From Nodosilinea sp. FACHB-131 (GTDB lineage Bacteria > Cyanobacteriota > Cyanobacteriia > Phormidesmidales > Phormidesmidaceae): 64,000 nt of DNA. The position numbers were made by a program, and so were the translations under genes. Location of the stretch: contig NZ_JACJOF010000036.1 in assembly GCF_014695395.1 (NCBI RefSeq), positions 51,618 through 115,617 of the forward strand. Reading direction: 5' to 3'. A model generated the notes under the pieces. That model ran no database searches. It saw only the letters and a list, made by a program, of their open reading frames with translations, and was not told where the DNA came from. Within the stretch, counting starts at the first letter, position 1, and every line of letters begins with the position of its first letter. Below are positions 1-9,396 of the stretch, piece by piece.

Positions 1-1433
1 CGCTGTAGAGTAATGGCGGCAGGCGGGTCTAGCAAAGCAGGTTTGACTAAGGGAGAGGGTTGCCCCTGGTGTAGGTGACGCAGCAGGTCGGTGCGGGTGA
101 CGATGCCAACTAATGCCCCCTGGTGCAGCACCGGCAGGCGGCCAATGTCGTAGGTCACCATCAGGTGCTCGATATCGGTAAGGGGGGTATCAGGGGTAAT
201 GGTTTTGAGGCTAGTGGCCATATAGCCCTTGACCGGAGCGTGGCTAAAACCGTGGTGAAGTGCCAGATCCAGGTCGCGGCGGGAGATGATACCGACCAGG
301 CGATCGCCCTCATCGACCACCGACAAACCCGAATGACCGTAGCGCAGCAAAATCCGCTGGGCCTCGTGGATTGTAGTGTCGGGGCGAATGGTGCGTACCG
401 GCGACGACATCAGGTCGCGGGCGGTGGGCTGGCGGGGTAAGTGCGATCGCACAGCCGCCATCACCTCCTGTACCGTCCCTAAGGGGTCCTCCGTCGTCAC
501 GCTGGCCGAGGCAGCCGCAGCATGCCCGCCGCCACCCAAGGCCGTCAGTACCGTGCCCCAGTCGAGGCGATCGCTCACTCGGCCTCGGGCTCGGCCAATC
601 AACGTGAGTTTTTGAATCCCCAGCAGTGGGTCGGACAGATCGCAGTCTGCCAAGTCATTGGTATCTGCTTCTTCCTTAGCGGCATAGCAGGCCCCAAACA
701 GCAGCGCATCGGCATCGGTTAGGGATATCAGTTGCTCTGCCAGCCCCGACAGACCCGGCACATACCCATCAACCCGCAGCAATACCCAGGCCAACGTGTG
801 GCCCCCCACTGGCTCTACCTGAAGGGTAGCCATGGCCTCTGCCAATAACCCCTGCAGAGTGGGGCTCAGTCCCGGTTCTACAAAGTCAGCAATAATCGCG
901 AGGCTAGCCCCGTGGGCCATCAGCCAGGCCAGAGCAGAGGCATCCCGCGCCGTCGCCCCCTCGTACAGCAGCGAGCCTGTATCAACGTGGATGCCCAGAG
1001 CCATGACCGTCGCTTCAGCGACGCTGGGCTCAATCTTTCCGTCTTGTAGCAACTCCACCACTAGAGTAGTAGCTGCTCCCACAGCCTCAATCGTGGTCTC
1101 CGGGGTTTGCACCGTCTCGGCATTCGTGGGATGGTGATCGTAGATCTCGATAGGTACCTGGTTGTGTTCGGCCTGGGTAATCCAATCGGCTGCTGGGCCA
1201 AAGCGATCGCGCTGCTGAGCATCAACTAGAGTGAGGCGATTGATTTGGCTTGGATCTACTGCTCGTCGCTCAATTAGCGGATACTCGTCACGGTGGAGGG
1301 CCAAAAATCGCTGCACCGTCGGATGGCAGCCCCCGGTCAGCACAATGCGCCGCCCTGGCTGCAGGCGAGCCAGCCCTACGGCCGCCCCCAGGGTGTCAAA
1401 ATCGGCAGTGGTGTGGCAAATGACTAGGTCCAT
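1..1433 (-). CDS. DHH-CBS tRNA nucleotidyltransferase-like protein (C-terminus outside window)
   Basis: I translated this by hand from the ATG at 1433; the frame stays open to the window edge, so about 477 residues of a longer protein are seen. It begins with a DHH phosphoesterase domain (DLVICHTTADFDTLGA near the N-terminus, a DHHP motif near residue 98), followed by a DHHA1-like GGGGHAAAA segment near residue 310 and two CBS domains (about residues 335-460). In cyanobacteria this order usually continues into a poly(A)-polymerase/tRNA nucleotidyltransferase head domain, giving a protein of about 900 residues that adds A or CCA ends to tRNA. That third domain would lie left of the window, so the enzymatic assignment is inference. 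Divergent from psbZ. Confidence 0.8.
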   Translation of the reverse strand, partial: MDLVICHTTADFDTLGAAVGLARLQPGRRIVLTGGCHPTVQRFLALHRDEYPLIERRAVDPSQINRLTLVDAQQRDRFGPAADWITQAEHNQVPIEIYDHHPTNAETVQTPETTIEAVGAATTLVVELLQDGKIEPSVAEATVMALGIHVDTGSLLYEGATARDASALAWLMAHGASLAIIADFVEPGLSPTLQGLLAEAMATLQVEPVGGHTLAWVLLRVDGYVPGLSGLAEQLISLTDADALLFGACYAAKEEADTNDLADCDLSDPLLGIQKLTLIGRARGRVSDRLDWGTVLTALGGGGHAAAASASVTTEDPLGTVQEVMAAVRSHLPRQPTARDLMSSPVRTIRPDTTIHEAQRILLRYGHSGLSVVDEGDRLVGIISRRDLDLALHHGFSHAPVKGYMATSLKTITPDTPLTDIEHLMVTYDIGRLPVLHQGALVGIVTRTDLLRHLHQGQPSPLVKPALLDPPAAITLQ

Positions 1434-1581
1434 AAGTTTCGGGCCTTTTTGAGGGCCATACTTTCCGGCGGGGCCTCTTTCTGATAGCGTACTGGTTAGG
1501 GTAGTGTGGCTGTTAGCCTGGGCTAATCAGGTTATTCACCGCCGTCTCCGCTGCTGTGTTTGAGAGAGCAAATATAAAACC

Positions 1582-1770
1582 ATGGTAATTCTGTTTCAAC
1601 TCGCGCTGTTTGCCCTGGTCCTGATGTCATTTGTGCTGGTGGTGTATGTGCCCGTGGCCTACGCCTCTCCCCAAGACTGGGATCAGTCCAAACGACTGAT
1701 CCTCTTTGGCTCTGTTATTTGGGGCGCTCTGGTAGTGGTCGTGGGCGGCCTCAACTACTTTGTGGTTTAG
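1582..1770 (+). CDS. psbZ: Photosystem II protein PsbZ (Ycf9)
   Basis: A 62-residue protein, the normal PsbZ length, with two membrane helices (about residues 5-25 and 38-60) joined by the short hydrophilic stretch [10 protein letters not shown]. PsbZ is a small core subunit of photosystem II in the thylakoid membrane and stabilises the association of the core with neighbouring antenna and small subunits. The ATG follows an A-rich stretch without a clear Shine-Dalgarno sequence. The stop codon lies 11 bases before the ribH start; psbZ-ribH adjacency is common in cyanobacteria and suggests one transcript. Confidence 0.95.
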   Translation: MVILFQLALFALVLMSFVLVVYVPVAYASPQDWDQSKRLILFGSVIWGALVVVVGGLNYFVV

Positions 1771-1781
1771 AAAAAATATTT

Positions 1782-2357
1782 ATGGCGGTTTTTGAAGGCA
1801 CGTTAGTCTCCACAGGATCTCCCCGGTTTGCCATTGTGCTAGGCCGATTCAACGATTTAGTTACGGGTAAGCTGCTGGAGGGTTGTCAAGACTGTCTGAA
1901 GCGCCATGGTATAGACGTTAACCCCGAAGGTACCCAGGTTGACTACGCCTGGGTGCCCGGTAGTTTTGAAATTCCACTGGTGGCCCGGCAGCTGGCCCTT
2001 AGCGGTCGCTACAACGCGATCATCTGCTTGGGAGCCGTCATCCGTGGCTCGACGCCCCACTTTGACTACGTGGCAGCGGAGGTAGCTAAGGGCGTGGCAG
2101 CAGCGGGTTTTCAAACCGGTGTGCCGATCATCTTTGGCGTACTCACCACCGATACGCTGCAGCAGGCCCTAGAGCGGGCGGGCATCAAGGCTAACCACGG
2201 TTGGGACTATGCCATGAGCGCTCTGGAAATGGCCAGTTTAATGGGAGTGATTCACTCCGCCATGGGTAGTGGTGCGAGCAATGGCTCAGCCCGCTTGGGG
2301 CCTGGGATGCCGGTGGCAGCTCAAGCCGTCGTGGTCCCCGACGCGGACTCAATTTAG
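1782..2357 (+). CDS. ribH: 6,7-dimethyl-8-ribityllumazine synthase
   Basis: Lumazine synthase condenses 5-amino-6-ribitylaminouracil with 3,4-dihydroxybutanone 4-phosphate in the penultimate step of riboflavin synthesis. Family landmarks are visible: the [10 protein letters not shown] substrate loop near the N-terminus, the [10 protein letters not shown] segment, [15 protein letters not shown] with the catalytic His, and [16 protein letters not shown] chose the ATG at 1782 (MAVFEGTL), giving 191 residues; an upstream in-frame start would run back into psbZ. The tail after the conserved core (about residues 160-191) is a low-complexity Ala/Gly/Ser extension. Probably cotranscribed with psbZ. 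Confidence 0.95.
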   Translation: MAVFEGTLVSTGSPRFAIVLGRFNDLVTGKLLEGCQDCLKRHGIDVNPEGTQVDYAWVPGSFEIPLVARQLALSGRYNAIICLGAVIRGSTPHFDYVAAEVAKGVAAAGFQTGVPIIFGVLTTDTLQQALERAGIKANHGWDYAMSALEMASLMGVIHSAMGSGASNGSARLGPGMPVAAQAVVVPDADSI

Positions 2358-2391
2358 CGCTAAAGACTGCCCAAGAAAATCCAAAAGAATG

Positions 2392-2425
2392 TTGACATAG
2401 TCACACTTTTTTGAGATTCTAGATA
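2392..2425 (+). promoter_or_regulatory. Candidate promoter of tRNA-Gly
   Basis: A perfect -35 hexamer TTGACA stands at 2392-2397. The matching -10 is weak (GATTCT at 2415-2420 with 17-base spacing, or TAGATA at 2420-2425). It lies 48 bases or more upstream of the tRNA and just after ribH, so it is the most likely start for the tRNA transcript. Confidence 0.4.
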
Positions 2426-2472
2426 AAGTCAAAACCAGCGAAACGGAATTGCTTCTGACACTGGTTTTTAAT

Positions 2473-2544
2473 GCGGGTATAGCTCAGTGGTAGAGCGTCA
2501 CCTTGCCAAGGTGAATGTCGCGCGTTCGAATCGCGTTACCCGCT
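2473..2544 (+). tRNA. tRNA-Gly (anticodon GCC)
   Basis: A 72-base cloverleaf: acceptor GCGGGTA pairs with TACCCGC, the D arm contains AGCTCAGTGGTAGAGC, the anticodon loop TTGCCAA reads GGC/GGU glycine codons, and the T arm is CGCGTTCGAATCGCG. The discriminator base is T and no CCA is encoded. Confidence 0.97.
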
Positions 2545-2687
2545 TATTAAAATGTTGTGCCCTCCCTCAGATTTCTAATAGGAAAGCTGGTGGAGTTACC
2601 TAGGAGCTGTAGAAGGTTCCTCAGGATCTATTGGGGGAACCCAGGGTAGGACGGGATACAAAAACTAGAAGTTTCATCACTTAGAAG

Positions 2688-2725
2688 CACGAGTGGGCTC
2701 AATCCGCGAATTAGGCCCACTCGTG
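2688..2725. terminator. Hairpin between tRNA-Gly and the cyclase gene
   Basis: An 11-bp perfect inverted repeat (CACGAGTGGGC / GCCCACTCGTG) with a 16-base loop. It begins three bases after the cyclase stop codon on the minus strand. There is no T-run on either side, so it may be an mRNA 3' end stabiliser or a weak bidirectional terminator. Confidence 0.5.
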
Positions 2726-2727
2726 TC

Positions 2728-4500
2728 CTAGGTACAGGGAGTTGTGGGTTGTATGTTTTCTCTGCGGAGAGAGCAGAACAGGGCTTCGGGGCGATGACCA
2801 CGCAGCCAGTAGGTTTCCATTTCGCCACGACCTTTAATCGTGATGCAGCCGCGACGTTCGAACCGATAGCGGTCCTTGAGGCGCTCATAGGTTGCAGCCG
2901 TAACCTGAATCTGACCGGGTTCGCTGGAGGCCTCCATGCGGCTAGCCACGTTGACGGCGTCGCCCCAAAGGTCGTAAATAAATTTCTTCGTGCCAATTAC
3001 CCCAGCTACCACCACCCCGGTGTTGATGCCAATGCGGATCTCGAGCGGTTCTCCTGACTCGGCCTGAAAGGAGGCGGTGACCTGCTGCATGGCCAGGGCC
3101 ATCTCAGCGATCGCCTCCGCATGATCCTCCCGAGGCATTGGGAGCCCCGCCGCCACCATATAGGCATCGCCAATGGTTTTAATTTTCTCTAGATCCAGCT
3201 GCTCGGCCAGACTGTCGAAAGCTGAGAAGATTTGGTTGAGCAGGTTTACCAGCTTAATGGGTGACAGATGGTGCGACAGGCTGGTGAAGCCGACAATGTC
3301 GGCAAACAGAATTGTCACCTCGTCAAAGTGCTGGGGAATGGAGGCCTTAGTCTGCATCAGCTCGCCCGCGATCGGTGCTGGAAGAATATTGAGCAAGAGC
3401 TGCTCGGCCTTTTGCTGCTCCTGAGCTAGCTTTTGATTGCTGATTTGCAGTTCACTCAACATGTCGTTGATCTGGTAGCCCAGGTGGCTAAGCTCATCGG
3501 TTCCCTGCACCGACACTCGCTGGGTGAGGTCGTTAGAGCGCCCGACATGCTGCACCTGTTGGCTTAGCCCCAGCAGCCGCCGTAAAATTACGCGATCGAG
3601 CAGCAGCAGCATGCCGCTAGTAAACACAAGACAGGATCCGAGCAGCGACCAGCCGAGATAGTATCGACTAATCAGTCCTTGCCGATAGATATCGCGAGGC
3701 AGCTTGACCTCCAGCAGCGCTTGGGGAGCACCGTAGAGGTCAGGCCAGAGAGTGTAGCCCATTAGGGTCTCGGCATTTTGAGGGCGCACTAGGGTGGGTA
3801 GCGTAGCCGAGCCGGTGCGATCGCTAAGGGTCGTGAGAATAGGGCGCAGCGACTCTGACAATTCATCCTGACCTAGGGAATAGAGCTGTAGATCTAGCCG
3901 CGTGCGCTGCGCTAGGGATTCAACGACGCTAGCACTTAGGGTTTGCCCCATAAGCAACGCCCCTCTAGAGGGACCGGTGGAATCGCTGCGCAAAATAGGC
4001 TCTACCACCACCAGCATAAGCTGTCCATCCACCGTCATTAACCCTTGGTGGTGGGAGGCGAGGTGCTCAAACTGCGTCAGCGGGCTGGTAGAAGTAAGCT
4101 GCTGGGCCAGATCGGGAGGTAGGGGTAGAAAGGTTCTGTTATCTAAGTCGTAGCCTGTGCCGTAGACGATCTTGCCCTCAGGGTCGACGAAGGCTATAGC
4201 GTTGAGCTTTAGCCTTTCTAAGGCGTACTTGCTGAGATTTGACTCGAGATAGTCGGGGTTGCCGTCCTGGATAAAACTATAGGTGTCGTTCCAAGCGGCC
4301 CAGTCTTCGGTAAGGCTCTGGAGTTGGGCCAGGTCACCTGCCAGCACCCCATCAACCCGTTGCAGATTGCGCTGGGCATCCTGCTGCTCAAGGCGACTGT
4401 AGCTGCGCTGCAAAATGACGGAAAAACTGCCATAGAGAATCATCATCAGCCCCAGCAGAGGCAGCGTAGTCAGCAGCAGAGTTTTGTGGCGCAGTTTCAT
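2728..4500 (-). CDS. Membrane-bound class III adenylate cyclase (CHASE4-HAMP-cyclase)
   Basis: A 590-residue signal-transducing enzyme that makes a cyclic nucleotide from NTP. Residues about 7-28 form a membrane helix; about 60-200 is a periplasmic CHASE4 sensor domain (WAAWNDTYSFI, typical of CHASE4); a second helix lies near 278-300, then HAMP near 305-355, a short linker helix, and the cyclase domain about 385-560. Metal-binding aspartates sit in ILFADIVGF and KTIGDAYM. The purine-specifying positions are Lys (EKIKTIGD) and Asp (YDLWGDAVN), the pattern of adenylate rather than guanylate cyclases. The transition-state Arg is in NVASRME. The sensed ligand is unknown. Followed closely by a hairpin at 2688-2725. 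Confidence 0.9.
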   Translation of the reverse strand: MKLRHKTLLLTTLPLLGLMMILYGSFSVILQRSYSRLEQQDAQRNLQRVDGVLAGDLAQLQSLTEDWAAWNDTYSFIQDGNPDYLESNLSKYALERLKLNAIAFVDPEGKIVYGTGYDLDNRTFLPLPPDLAQQLTSTSPLTQFEHLASHHQGLMTVDGQLMLVVVEPILRSDSTGPSRGALLMGQTLSASVVESLAQRTRLDLQLYSLGQDELSESLRPILTTLSDRTGSATLPTLVRPQNAETLMGYTLWPDLYGAPQALLEVKLPRDIYRQGLISRYYLGWSLLGSCLVFTSGMLLLLDRVILRRLLGLSQQVQHVGRSNDLTQRVSVQGTDELSHLGYQINDMLSELQISNQKLAQEQQKAEQLLLNILPAPIAGELMQTKASIPQHFDEVTILFADIVGFTSLSHHLSPIKLVNLLNQIFSAFDSLAEQLDLEKIKTIGDAYMVAAGLPMPREDHAEAIAEMALAMQQVTASFQAESGEPLEIRIGINTGVVVAGVIGTKKFIYDLWGDAVNVASRMEASSEPGQIQVTAATYERLKDRYRFERRGCITIKGRGEMETYWLRGHRPEALFCSLRRENIQPTTPCT

Positions 4501-4761
4501 AAGTTAGGGGCACTGTGGGGGGTGACACCCCTCAAAGGTACCTGTAGAGTACCCATGGCATAGCAATACAGCGATGTCCCTCACCATTGCTTTGAAATGA
4601 AGCGTCGTTTTTCAGCGCTTTTATGAGGAGCCGTTGGCGAGCGTCACTAAACTTCAAAGAATTGCAGCACTGTCGGCGGTTTTGCCAGGGGCCAAGAACG
4701 GCTGAAGACCGCCCAACGCTCTGACCTTAGCGGTTGAGGGAACTGCTGCAAAGGTAGAACG

Positions 4762-5964
4762 CTATCCGTCGCGCTCGGTGCGCACCCAAGTTTTTTCGGG
4801 CTTGACCAAAAATTTAAAGTACAAAGGAATTTTGTTGAGCACGTAGAGCGGCACCGTCAGCAGATCCCTGAGGGAAAGATCGCTGCGTCCGTAGCCCGCC
4901 CAGGCCAGGCTGACCCCGGTGCTGAGGGCGAGCACTGCCCCCAGGGCTAGGTAGGCGGGTAGCCAGCTCAACCCAGCGAGGGTCGCCGCTAGGCAGAGTG
5001 CTGCGATCGCTAGGGTCACCATCACCTGTAGCGAAATGGGCAGTACCCCCAGCTCTAGAGCCAGAACGAGCAGGTCAACGCGCCCCTGGCGTAAGGCCTG
5101 AACCAGCAGCCTGGGCACGTACTCGCTCAACATCTGCAGGTGGCCATGCTCCCAGCGAGTGCGTTGGGTCGTGGCGGCCTGGTTGCCGCTGGGTAGACGG
5201 CTGGTGACCCAGGCACTCTGGCAAAACTGCGGCCCATAGCCGGCTAGAGCCAAATCGAGGCCGAGCTTCATGTCTTCGACGATGTGACCACTGGCGATAT
5301 TGACGGCGATCGCAGCCTCCCAAGGCATAGCAATGCCAGTGCCAGTTAGCAGACAGGGCTGCCCCAGCCGGTATAGCCCGAGGGGCCGCACCCAGTTTTT
5401 GACCTTGAAAGCAAAGGCTGAAATGCTGTCCTTAAGCCCAGGACTGGGGGGCTTTTCCATCAGATAGACAGCCTGGACCGGGCGCTGGCTCTGCTGGGCC
5501 TGGATGGCCAGGGCGGCCAAGCTGTGGGGCTGTAGATCGCAGTCGGCGTCGACAAAAACAACGATGTCGGGTGGATTGGCCATGAGATGGTTGAGGCCAT
5601 AGTCGAGGGCATAACCCTTGCCGCGCTGGGCAAGGTCATGGCGCTCAATCACGGTTGCTCCGGCCTGGCGGGCGGCCTCGGCGGTGGCGTCGGTGCAGTT
5701 GTCGGCAATCACCAGCAGGCGATCGCTAGGACGCAGTTGGGGAAGAATGGTGGCTAGGGTAGTGGCAATGCCTTCAGCTTCGTTGTGAGCAGGCACCAGC
5801 ACCGCCAGGGAAAGATCGGCAGGTAGAGTAGAGGGAGTGGTGGAAGACCGGGCGCTGCCCAAGGCCATCAGGCACTCGAGGGCAAAGAAGGCTGAGGTGG
5901 TCAGCAGCAGGAGCGGCAAAACCGCGAGTGTGACCGTGATCAGGTCGCCTAGACTTACGTTCAT
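4762..5964 (-). CDS. Membrane glycosyltransferase, family 2 (processive type)
   Basis: About 400 residues from the ATG at 5964 (MNVSLGDLIT); a longer reading would add 25 non-conserved residues. One N-terminal helix precedes a cytosolic GT-A domain with LVPAHNEAEG, VIADNCTD, the metal-binding VFVDADCD, the TGTGIAMPW acceptor region, a VEDMKLG motif and TQRTRWEHGH, which matches the QxxRW signature of processive cellulose/hyaluronan-type synthases. Two or three membrane helices follow near the C-terminus. It should polymerise or transfer sugar from an NDP donor at the plasma membrane; the product cannot be read from the sequence. Upstream on the same strand is an mpgP-like phosphatase, a possible functional partner. 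Confidence 0.85.
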   Translation of the reverse strand: MNVSLGDLITVTLAVLPLLLLTTSAFFALECLMALGSARSSTTPSTLPADLSLAVLVPAHNEAEGIATTLATILPQLRPSDRLLVIADNCTDATAEAARQAGATVIERHDLAQRGKGYALDYGLNHLMANPPDIVVFVDADCDLQPHSLAALAIQAQQSQRPVQAVYLMEKPPSPGLKDSISAFAFKVKNWVRPLGLYRLGQPCLLTGTGIAMPWEAAIAVNIASGHIVEDMKLGLDLALAGYGPQFCQSAWVTSRLPSGNQAATTQRTRWEHGHLQMLSEYVPRLLVQALRQGRVDLLVLALELGVLPISLQVMVTLAIAALCLAATLAGLSWLPAYLALGAVLALSTGVSLAWAGYGRSDLSLRDLLTVPLYVLNKIPLYFKFLVKPEKTWVRTERDG

Positions 5965-6145
5965 AACTACCCAACGTGTTGACTGAATCGGTGATGCTAG
6001 GTTGCCCAAATCGCCAGGTTGGCCTGCCGCTAGAGCCAATGCCCGCAGTAGGTACCTTAGCGAACCCTGGCCAGGTCCATTGACTTCGGCCCGGCAGATT
6101 TACAAGAGCTTCAAAAACCTGTGCCTCGGTGGTGCTATTCCACGG

Positions 6146-6964
6146 CTAGGCCATTGCCGTCGCTAGGACGGTCTCTACGGCAATCGCCCATCCCTCGGGC
6201 GCTGGCGCTGGCGCGACCTGCCAACCGCGGTCGGCTAGCTGGGGATGGGGACCGTGGGCGCTGGGCAGCACAACTGGATGGTCGACGTTCTCTAACATGT
6301 CGAGGTCATTGGGGCTGTTGCCTAACCCAATGGTGGTGATGGGTACTTCGGAATTGCTGGCTTGGTAGAGCTTCACCAGCTGGTGCACGGCCTGGCCTTT
6401 GCCTGCCTCGCTGCCAATTAGATGGGAGAAGCGATCGCCAATCACAACCCGAAACCCCATGGCTTCTACGGCCTCGCGCAGTTGGTCGGTGGGCACGTTT
6501 TTGGGGGTCATAAAGGGTTCGGTGAACTCCCTAGCCTTGGCCTGCTTGGCCTCTGTGGGAGATAGCCCGGTGAGTTGCACCACCTGGTCTACAGTCCAGT
6601 CACCAAAGCCTTTGAGGGGACGACCCAGATCCTGGGCGATCGCCTTCAGCCCAGCGCGAGCGGTGACGTAGTTGCAGCCCAGTTGCAGTACTCGGTAGCC
6701 ATCGACATTGTCGCCTGGCGGTAGGGCAAAGCCTGGGTGGTCAATGGGAATGTAGATGGCGCTGCCGTTTTCTACCACAAAGGGATCGTGCAGGCCGACA
6801 TCCTGCCGCAGTTGGGCAACCTCTTGACGGGTTTTGCTCGTGACCGGTATCACCGGAATGCCCTGGTCAGCGAGCTTAGCCAGGGTGGGCAAGGCCGCCT
6901 GGTAGGCGTAGGTTTCGCCATTGAGCAGGGTGCCGTCGAGGTCGGTGAAGATAATGCAGGTCAT
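6146..6964 (-). CDS. HAD-IIB phosphatase, mannosyl-/glucosyl-3-phosphoglycerate phosphatase family
   Basis: A 272-residue cytosolic HAD phosphatase. Motif I is FTDLDGTLL with the nucleophile and acid-base aspartates, motif II is PVTSKTR, and the late metal-binding motif is GLGNSPNDLDML. The FVVENGSAIYIP segment and the cap region with the phrase LVKLYQ resemble MpgP/YedP enzymes, which dephosphorylate mannosyl- or glucosyl-3-phosphoglycerate to give compatible solutes. No matching synthase is adjacent, so the substrate is inferred only from family resemblance. The neighbouring GT2 is an integral membrane enzyme and does not look like the cytosolic synthase. Confidence 0.75.
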   Translation of the reverse strand: MTCIIFTDLDGTLLNGETYAYQAALPTLAKLADQGIPVIPVTSKTRQEVAQLRQDVGLHDPFVVENGSAIYIPIDHPGFALPPGDNVDGYRVLQLGCNYVTARAGLKAIAQDLGRPLKGFGDWTVDQVVQLTGLSPTEAKQAKAREFTEPFMTPKNVPTDQLREAVEAMGFRVVIGDRFSHLIGSEAGKGQAVHQLVKLYQASNSEVPITTIGLGNSPNDLDMLENVDHPVVLPSAHGPHPQLADRGWQVAPAPAPEGWAIAVETVLATAMA

Positions 6965-7346
6965 AGAAATAACGAGGGGGCGCTATAGATAAGGACAGAG
7001 GACCTATCCAAAGCCTACTGTAAGGGCCACCCTTAATTCTGACGTCTCAGATTCAGAGTTATAGGGCGCTGTAAACTGCGATGGGCTCTAGTTTAGAGCG
7101 GCCAGAATTCTCGACCAGCAGGGGCACCGGGCTGCTGGGAAGTGGATAGGTTTGCACCTGCGCCGTAGCGCACCAGCTGATGTCGCCAAGTGGCTAAGCC
7201 GCAAATAGAACCCGAGTGCGAACTGACATTAAGGCAAGAGTGAGACAATTGGGATGCAGCTTTTCCTGGGGTTCGTTATGGGGCTAATCTGTTAAGGCTT
7301 TAGTTTACGGCTAAGGTTCTGCTGTTCGTTCCTCTACGAGTGTTGT
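6965..7346. other. Intergenic region with no recognisable gene
   Basis: A 382-base divergent spacer between the mpgP-like gene and the YbjN-like gene. I see no coding frame, tRNA or strong hairpin. It presumably carries both promoters; no convincing -35/-10 pair was identified. Confidence 0.5.
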
Positions 7347-7793
7347 ATGGAGTTTAAAACCCCTGGCCAGGAGGCGGTTTACCATCGAATTTTGCCCTGG
7401 ATGCATGAGCTATTTGGCGAAGCGCTGGTCGTATTTGAGGATGAACCCCTCTTCATTGTGAATTTGGGGTCGGCAGTGGCCTCGACTCGAGTGGTGCCCT
7501 GGCACGATTATGAAACGCTGATTACCACGCGAGCCTACGTGGTAACCGCGATTGAGCTGACCCCCGAACTGAGCTACTACCTGCTGCGAGAAAACAACGG
7601 CATCTACTTCGGCCGCTTTGCCTACGACGCTGAGGACGACATTGTCTTTGAGCACAGTCTGGTGGGTGAAACCTGCGATCGCCTCGATCTAAATCACTCT
7701 GTTGCTACCGTGATTCGCATTGCTGACAGCTACGACGACGAAATTGTTGCTCGCTGGGGGGGGCAGCGGGCCCTCGACCGCTGGGCTTCTTAA
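7347..7793 (+). CDS. YbjN / type III secretion chaperone-like domain protein
   Basis: A 148-residue soluble acidic protein. The pattern of a strand-rich fold (ALVVFEDEPLFIVNLGSA, AYVVTAIEL, YYLLRENNGIYFGRFAYD, DIVFEHSLVG) followed by a C-terminal helix with VIRIADSYDDEIV is that of YbjN/CesT-like peptide-binding proteins, which are common and mostly uncharacterised in cyanobacteria. No catalytic residues are evident. It lies alone with about 100 bases before the amidase gene on the same strand. The assignment rests on overall pattern, not on a diagnostic motif. Confidence 0.65.
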   Translation: MEFKTPGQEAVYHRILPWMHELFGEALVVFEDEPLFIVNLGSAVASTRVVPWHDYETLITTRAYVVTAIELTPELSYYLLRENNGIYFGRFAYDAEDDIVFEHSLVGETCDRLDLNHSVATVIRIADSYDDEIVARWGGQRALDRWAS

Positions 7794-7891
7794 CGATCCT
7801 GTGATGGTTCAGGGGTTTCGTCTCAGGATGAGGGTTCATTGGGCCCATTTCGCGCTACAAAATAGTCTGACAATGCACCCGGGAGGTTGCC

Positions 7892-8698
7892 GTGGCTCGT
7901 CGCTGGATTTGGATAGGGTTAGGGGGGGTGCTAGTGGCGCTGCTGAGCTTGGGTCTCGGTTCAGCCCGCGCGGCAGGTCCTCTAGAACCTATGCTCACCG
8001 TGAGCGGTTTGCCGCCCATGCAGACTACGACAGCGGCAACGCTTCAGCCACTCAAAGCCGCTCAGCCTGGGCCGACTGATTTTGCTGCCCCGACGGAGCT
8101 GGCCCAGGCGTCCCCGCCTCGACAGGTGACGGCTCTGGCCGACCCCACCAACTACGGCGATCGCTATCTCACCGACATCAATGGCCAGGTAGTGCACAAC
8201 GACTTCATTGCCGTGCTGCACGAAACCGTGGGCTCGGCCCAGAGTGCCCTCAACTTATTTCGAACGCGGCACCCGCGCGACCAAGACCAGGTCAGCTACC
8301 ACGCCCTGATTGGCCGCGATGGCACAGTCTACTACATTGTGCCTCCTGAAAAACGGGCCTTTGGGGCTGGCAACTCAGTGTTTAGTGGCCCCAATGGCCC
8401 GGAGGCTGTGCGCACTAATTCAGCATTTCCCCCCTCGGTGAACAATTTTGCCTACCACGTGTCGTTGGAGACCCCCAGCGATGGCTTCAACAACCGTCGT
8501 AGCCACAGCGGCTATACCCAAGCCCAGTACGATTCTCTAGCCTGGCTACTGGCTCAGACCACCATTCCTGACAGCCGGATTACTACCCATCAGGCGGTCG
8601 ATCGCTCCGGCAGTCGCATGGACCCGCGCAGCTTCAATTCCTCTAGCTTTTTTAGCCAGCTGCGCCGCTACCCAACCCGCAACGGCCTGACGGGCTAG
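7892..8698 (+). CDS. Secreted N-acetylmuramoyl-L-alanine amidase (Amidase_2 / PGRP fold)
   Basis: Starts at a GTG at 7892 preceded by GGGAGG, which fixes the start. 268 residues. A signal peptide (RRWIWIGLGGVLVALLSLG, cleavage near SARAA) is followed by a Pro/Thr-rich linker and a zinc amidase domain from about residue 85. Likely zinc ligands are the His in VLHETVG, the His in ITTHQAVD and the acidic residue in SRMDPRS; the YHALIGRDGTVYYIV and NFAYHVSLET segments fit the fold. It would cut the lactyl-L-alanine bond of peptidoglycan in the periplasm. Its stop codon overlaps the stop codon of the converging lipoprotein gene (shared CTAG at 8695-8698). Confidence 0.87.
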   Translation: MARRWIWIGLGGVLVALLSLGLGSARAAGPLEPMLTVSGLPPMQTTTAATLQPLKAAQPGPTDFAAPTELAQASPPRQVTALADPTNYGDRYLTDINGQVVHNDFIAVLHETVGSAQSALNLFRTRHPRDQDQVSYHALIGRDGTVYYIVPPEKRAFGAGNSVFSGPNGPEAVRTNSAFPPSVNNFAYHVSLETPSDGFNNRRSHSGYTQAQYDSLAWLLAQTTIPDSRITTHQAVDRSGSRMDPRSFNSSSFFSQLRRYPTRNGLTG

Positions 8699-9384
8699 GG
8701 GGCGACTTCGAACGACACGACCATCTCGTACACCGACAGATCCAGCACCCCTAAGTTAGGGTCACTGCTAGCAAATACCTCGTCACCCATCGTGGCTTCG
8801 TAGGCCTCGAGGTGTGCTGCTATGGCACTGTCTGAGGGGGCTAGGCGCAGCCATAGGGTGTCGTCGTATTGAGCTAGGGCGGTGCCCTCAAGCACGATGG
8901 TGCCGCCGTAGTCCCAGGCAAAGCCGTAGAGGTCGAAGTCGCCTAGGACGGCTTGAACCTTGGCGTAGGGTGCACCCACCCCCAACCCCTCTGGAATTTG
9001 CCAGGCTTTGCCAAAATCTTTGATCAGCCGGGGCCGACTTTGGGCGGCGTCATCCCACACCACGGCAAACTGTTGATCAGTATCGGGGTTGACCACGGTG
9101 CCCACCTCTGTGCTGCCTTCTCCTAGGGAAATGGGGCGATCGCTCAGGGCGGCCTCGCCATAGAAATTGGCCAAATCGGCGCGGCTAGTTTGGGCTGTAA
9201 CCGGGCCCACACGCTCGCCAGGAATTACCAGCCCGTCGGTATGCTGGCTGGCTGCATCGGGCGTGGTGGAAGTGGGAATAGTGGATTCAGCTGGCTGCGC
9301 TTCGGGCCGCCCCTCTTGGAGTTGGCAGGCGGCTAGGGGTACCAAAGCCAAACTGAGAACCGCTGTCATCCACAATTGCGCCAT
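8695..9384 (-). CDS. Putative lipoprotein of unknown function
   Basis: 229 residues. The N-terminus MAQLWMTAVLSLALVPLAAC is a lipoprotein signal with lipobox LAAC, so Cys20 should be lipidated and the protein membrane-anchored. A Ser/Thr/Pro-rich linker precedes a compact domain with repeated short strands (VGTVVNPDTDQQFAVVWDD, LGVGAPYAKVQAVLGDF, GFAWDYGGTIVLEG) that I cannot assign to a named family. It lies 12 bases downstream of the Ycf29-type regulator gene on the same strand, so the two are probably one operon. Confidence 0.75.
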   Translation of the reverse strand: MAQLWMTAVLSLALVPLAACQLQEGRPEAQPAESTIPTSTTPDAASQHTDGLVIPGERVGPVTAQTSRADLANFYGEAALSDRPISLGEGSTEVGTVVNPDTDQQFAVVWDDAAQSRPRLIKDFGKAWQIPEGLGVGAPYAKVQAVLGDFDLYGFAWDYGGTIVLEGTALAQYDDTLWLRLAPSDSAIAAHLEAYEATMGDEVFASSDPNLGVLDLSVYEMVVSFEVAP

Positions 9385-9396
9385 GACGATTGATGG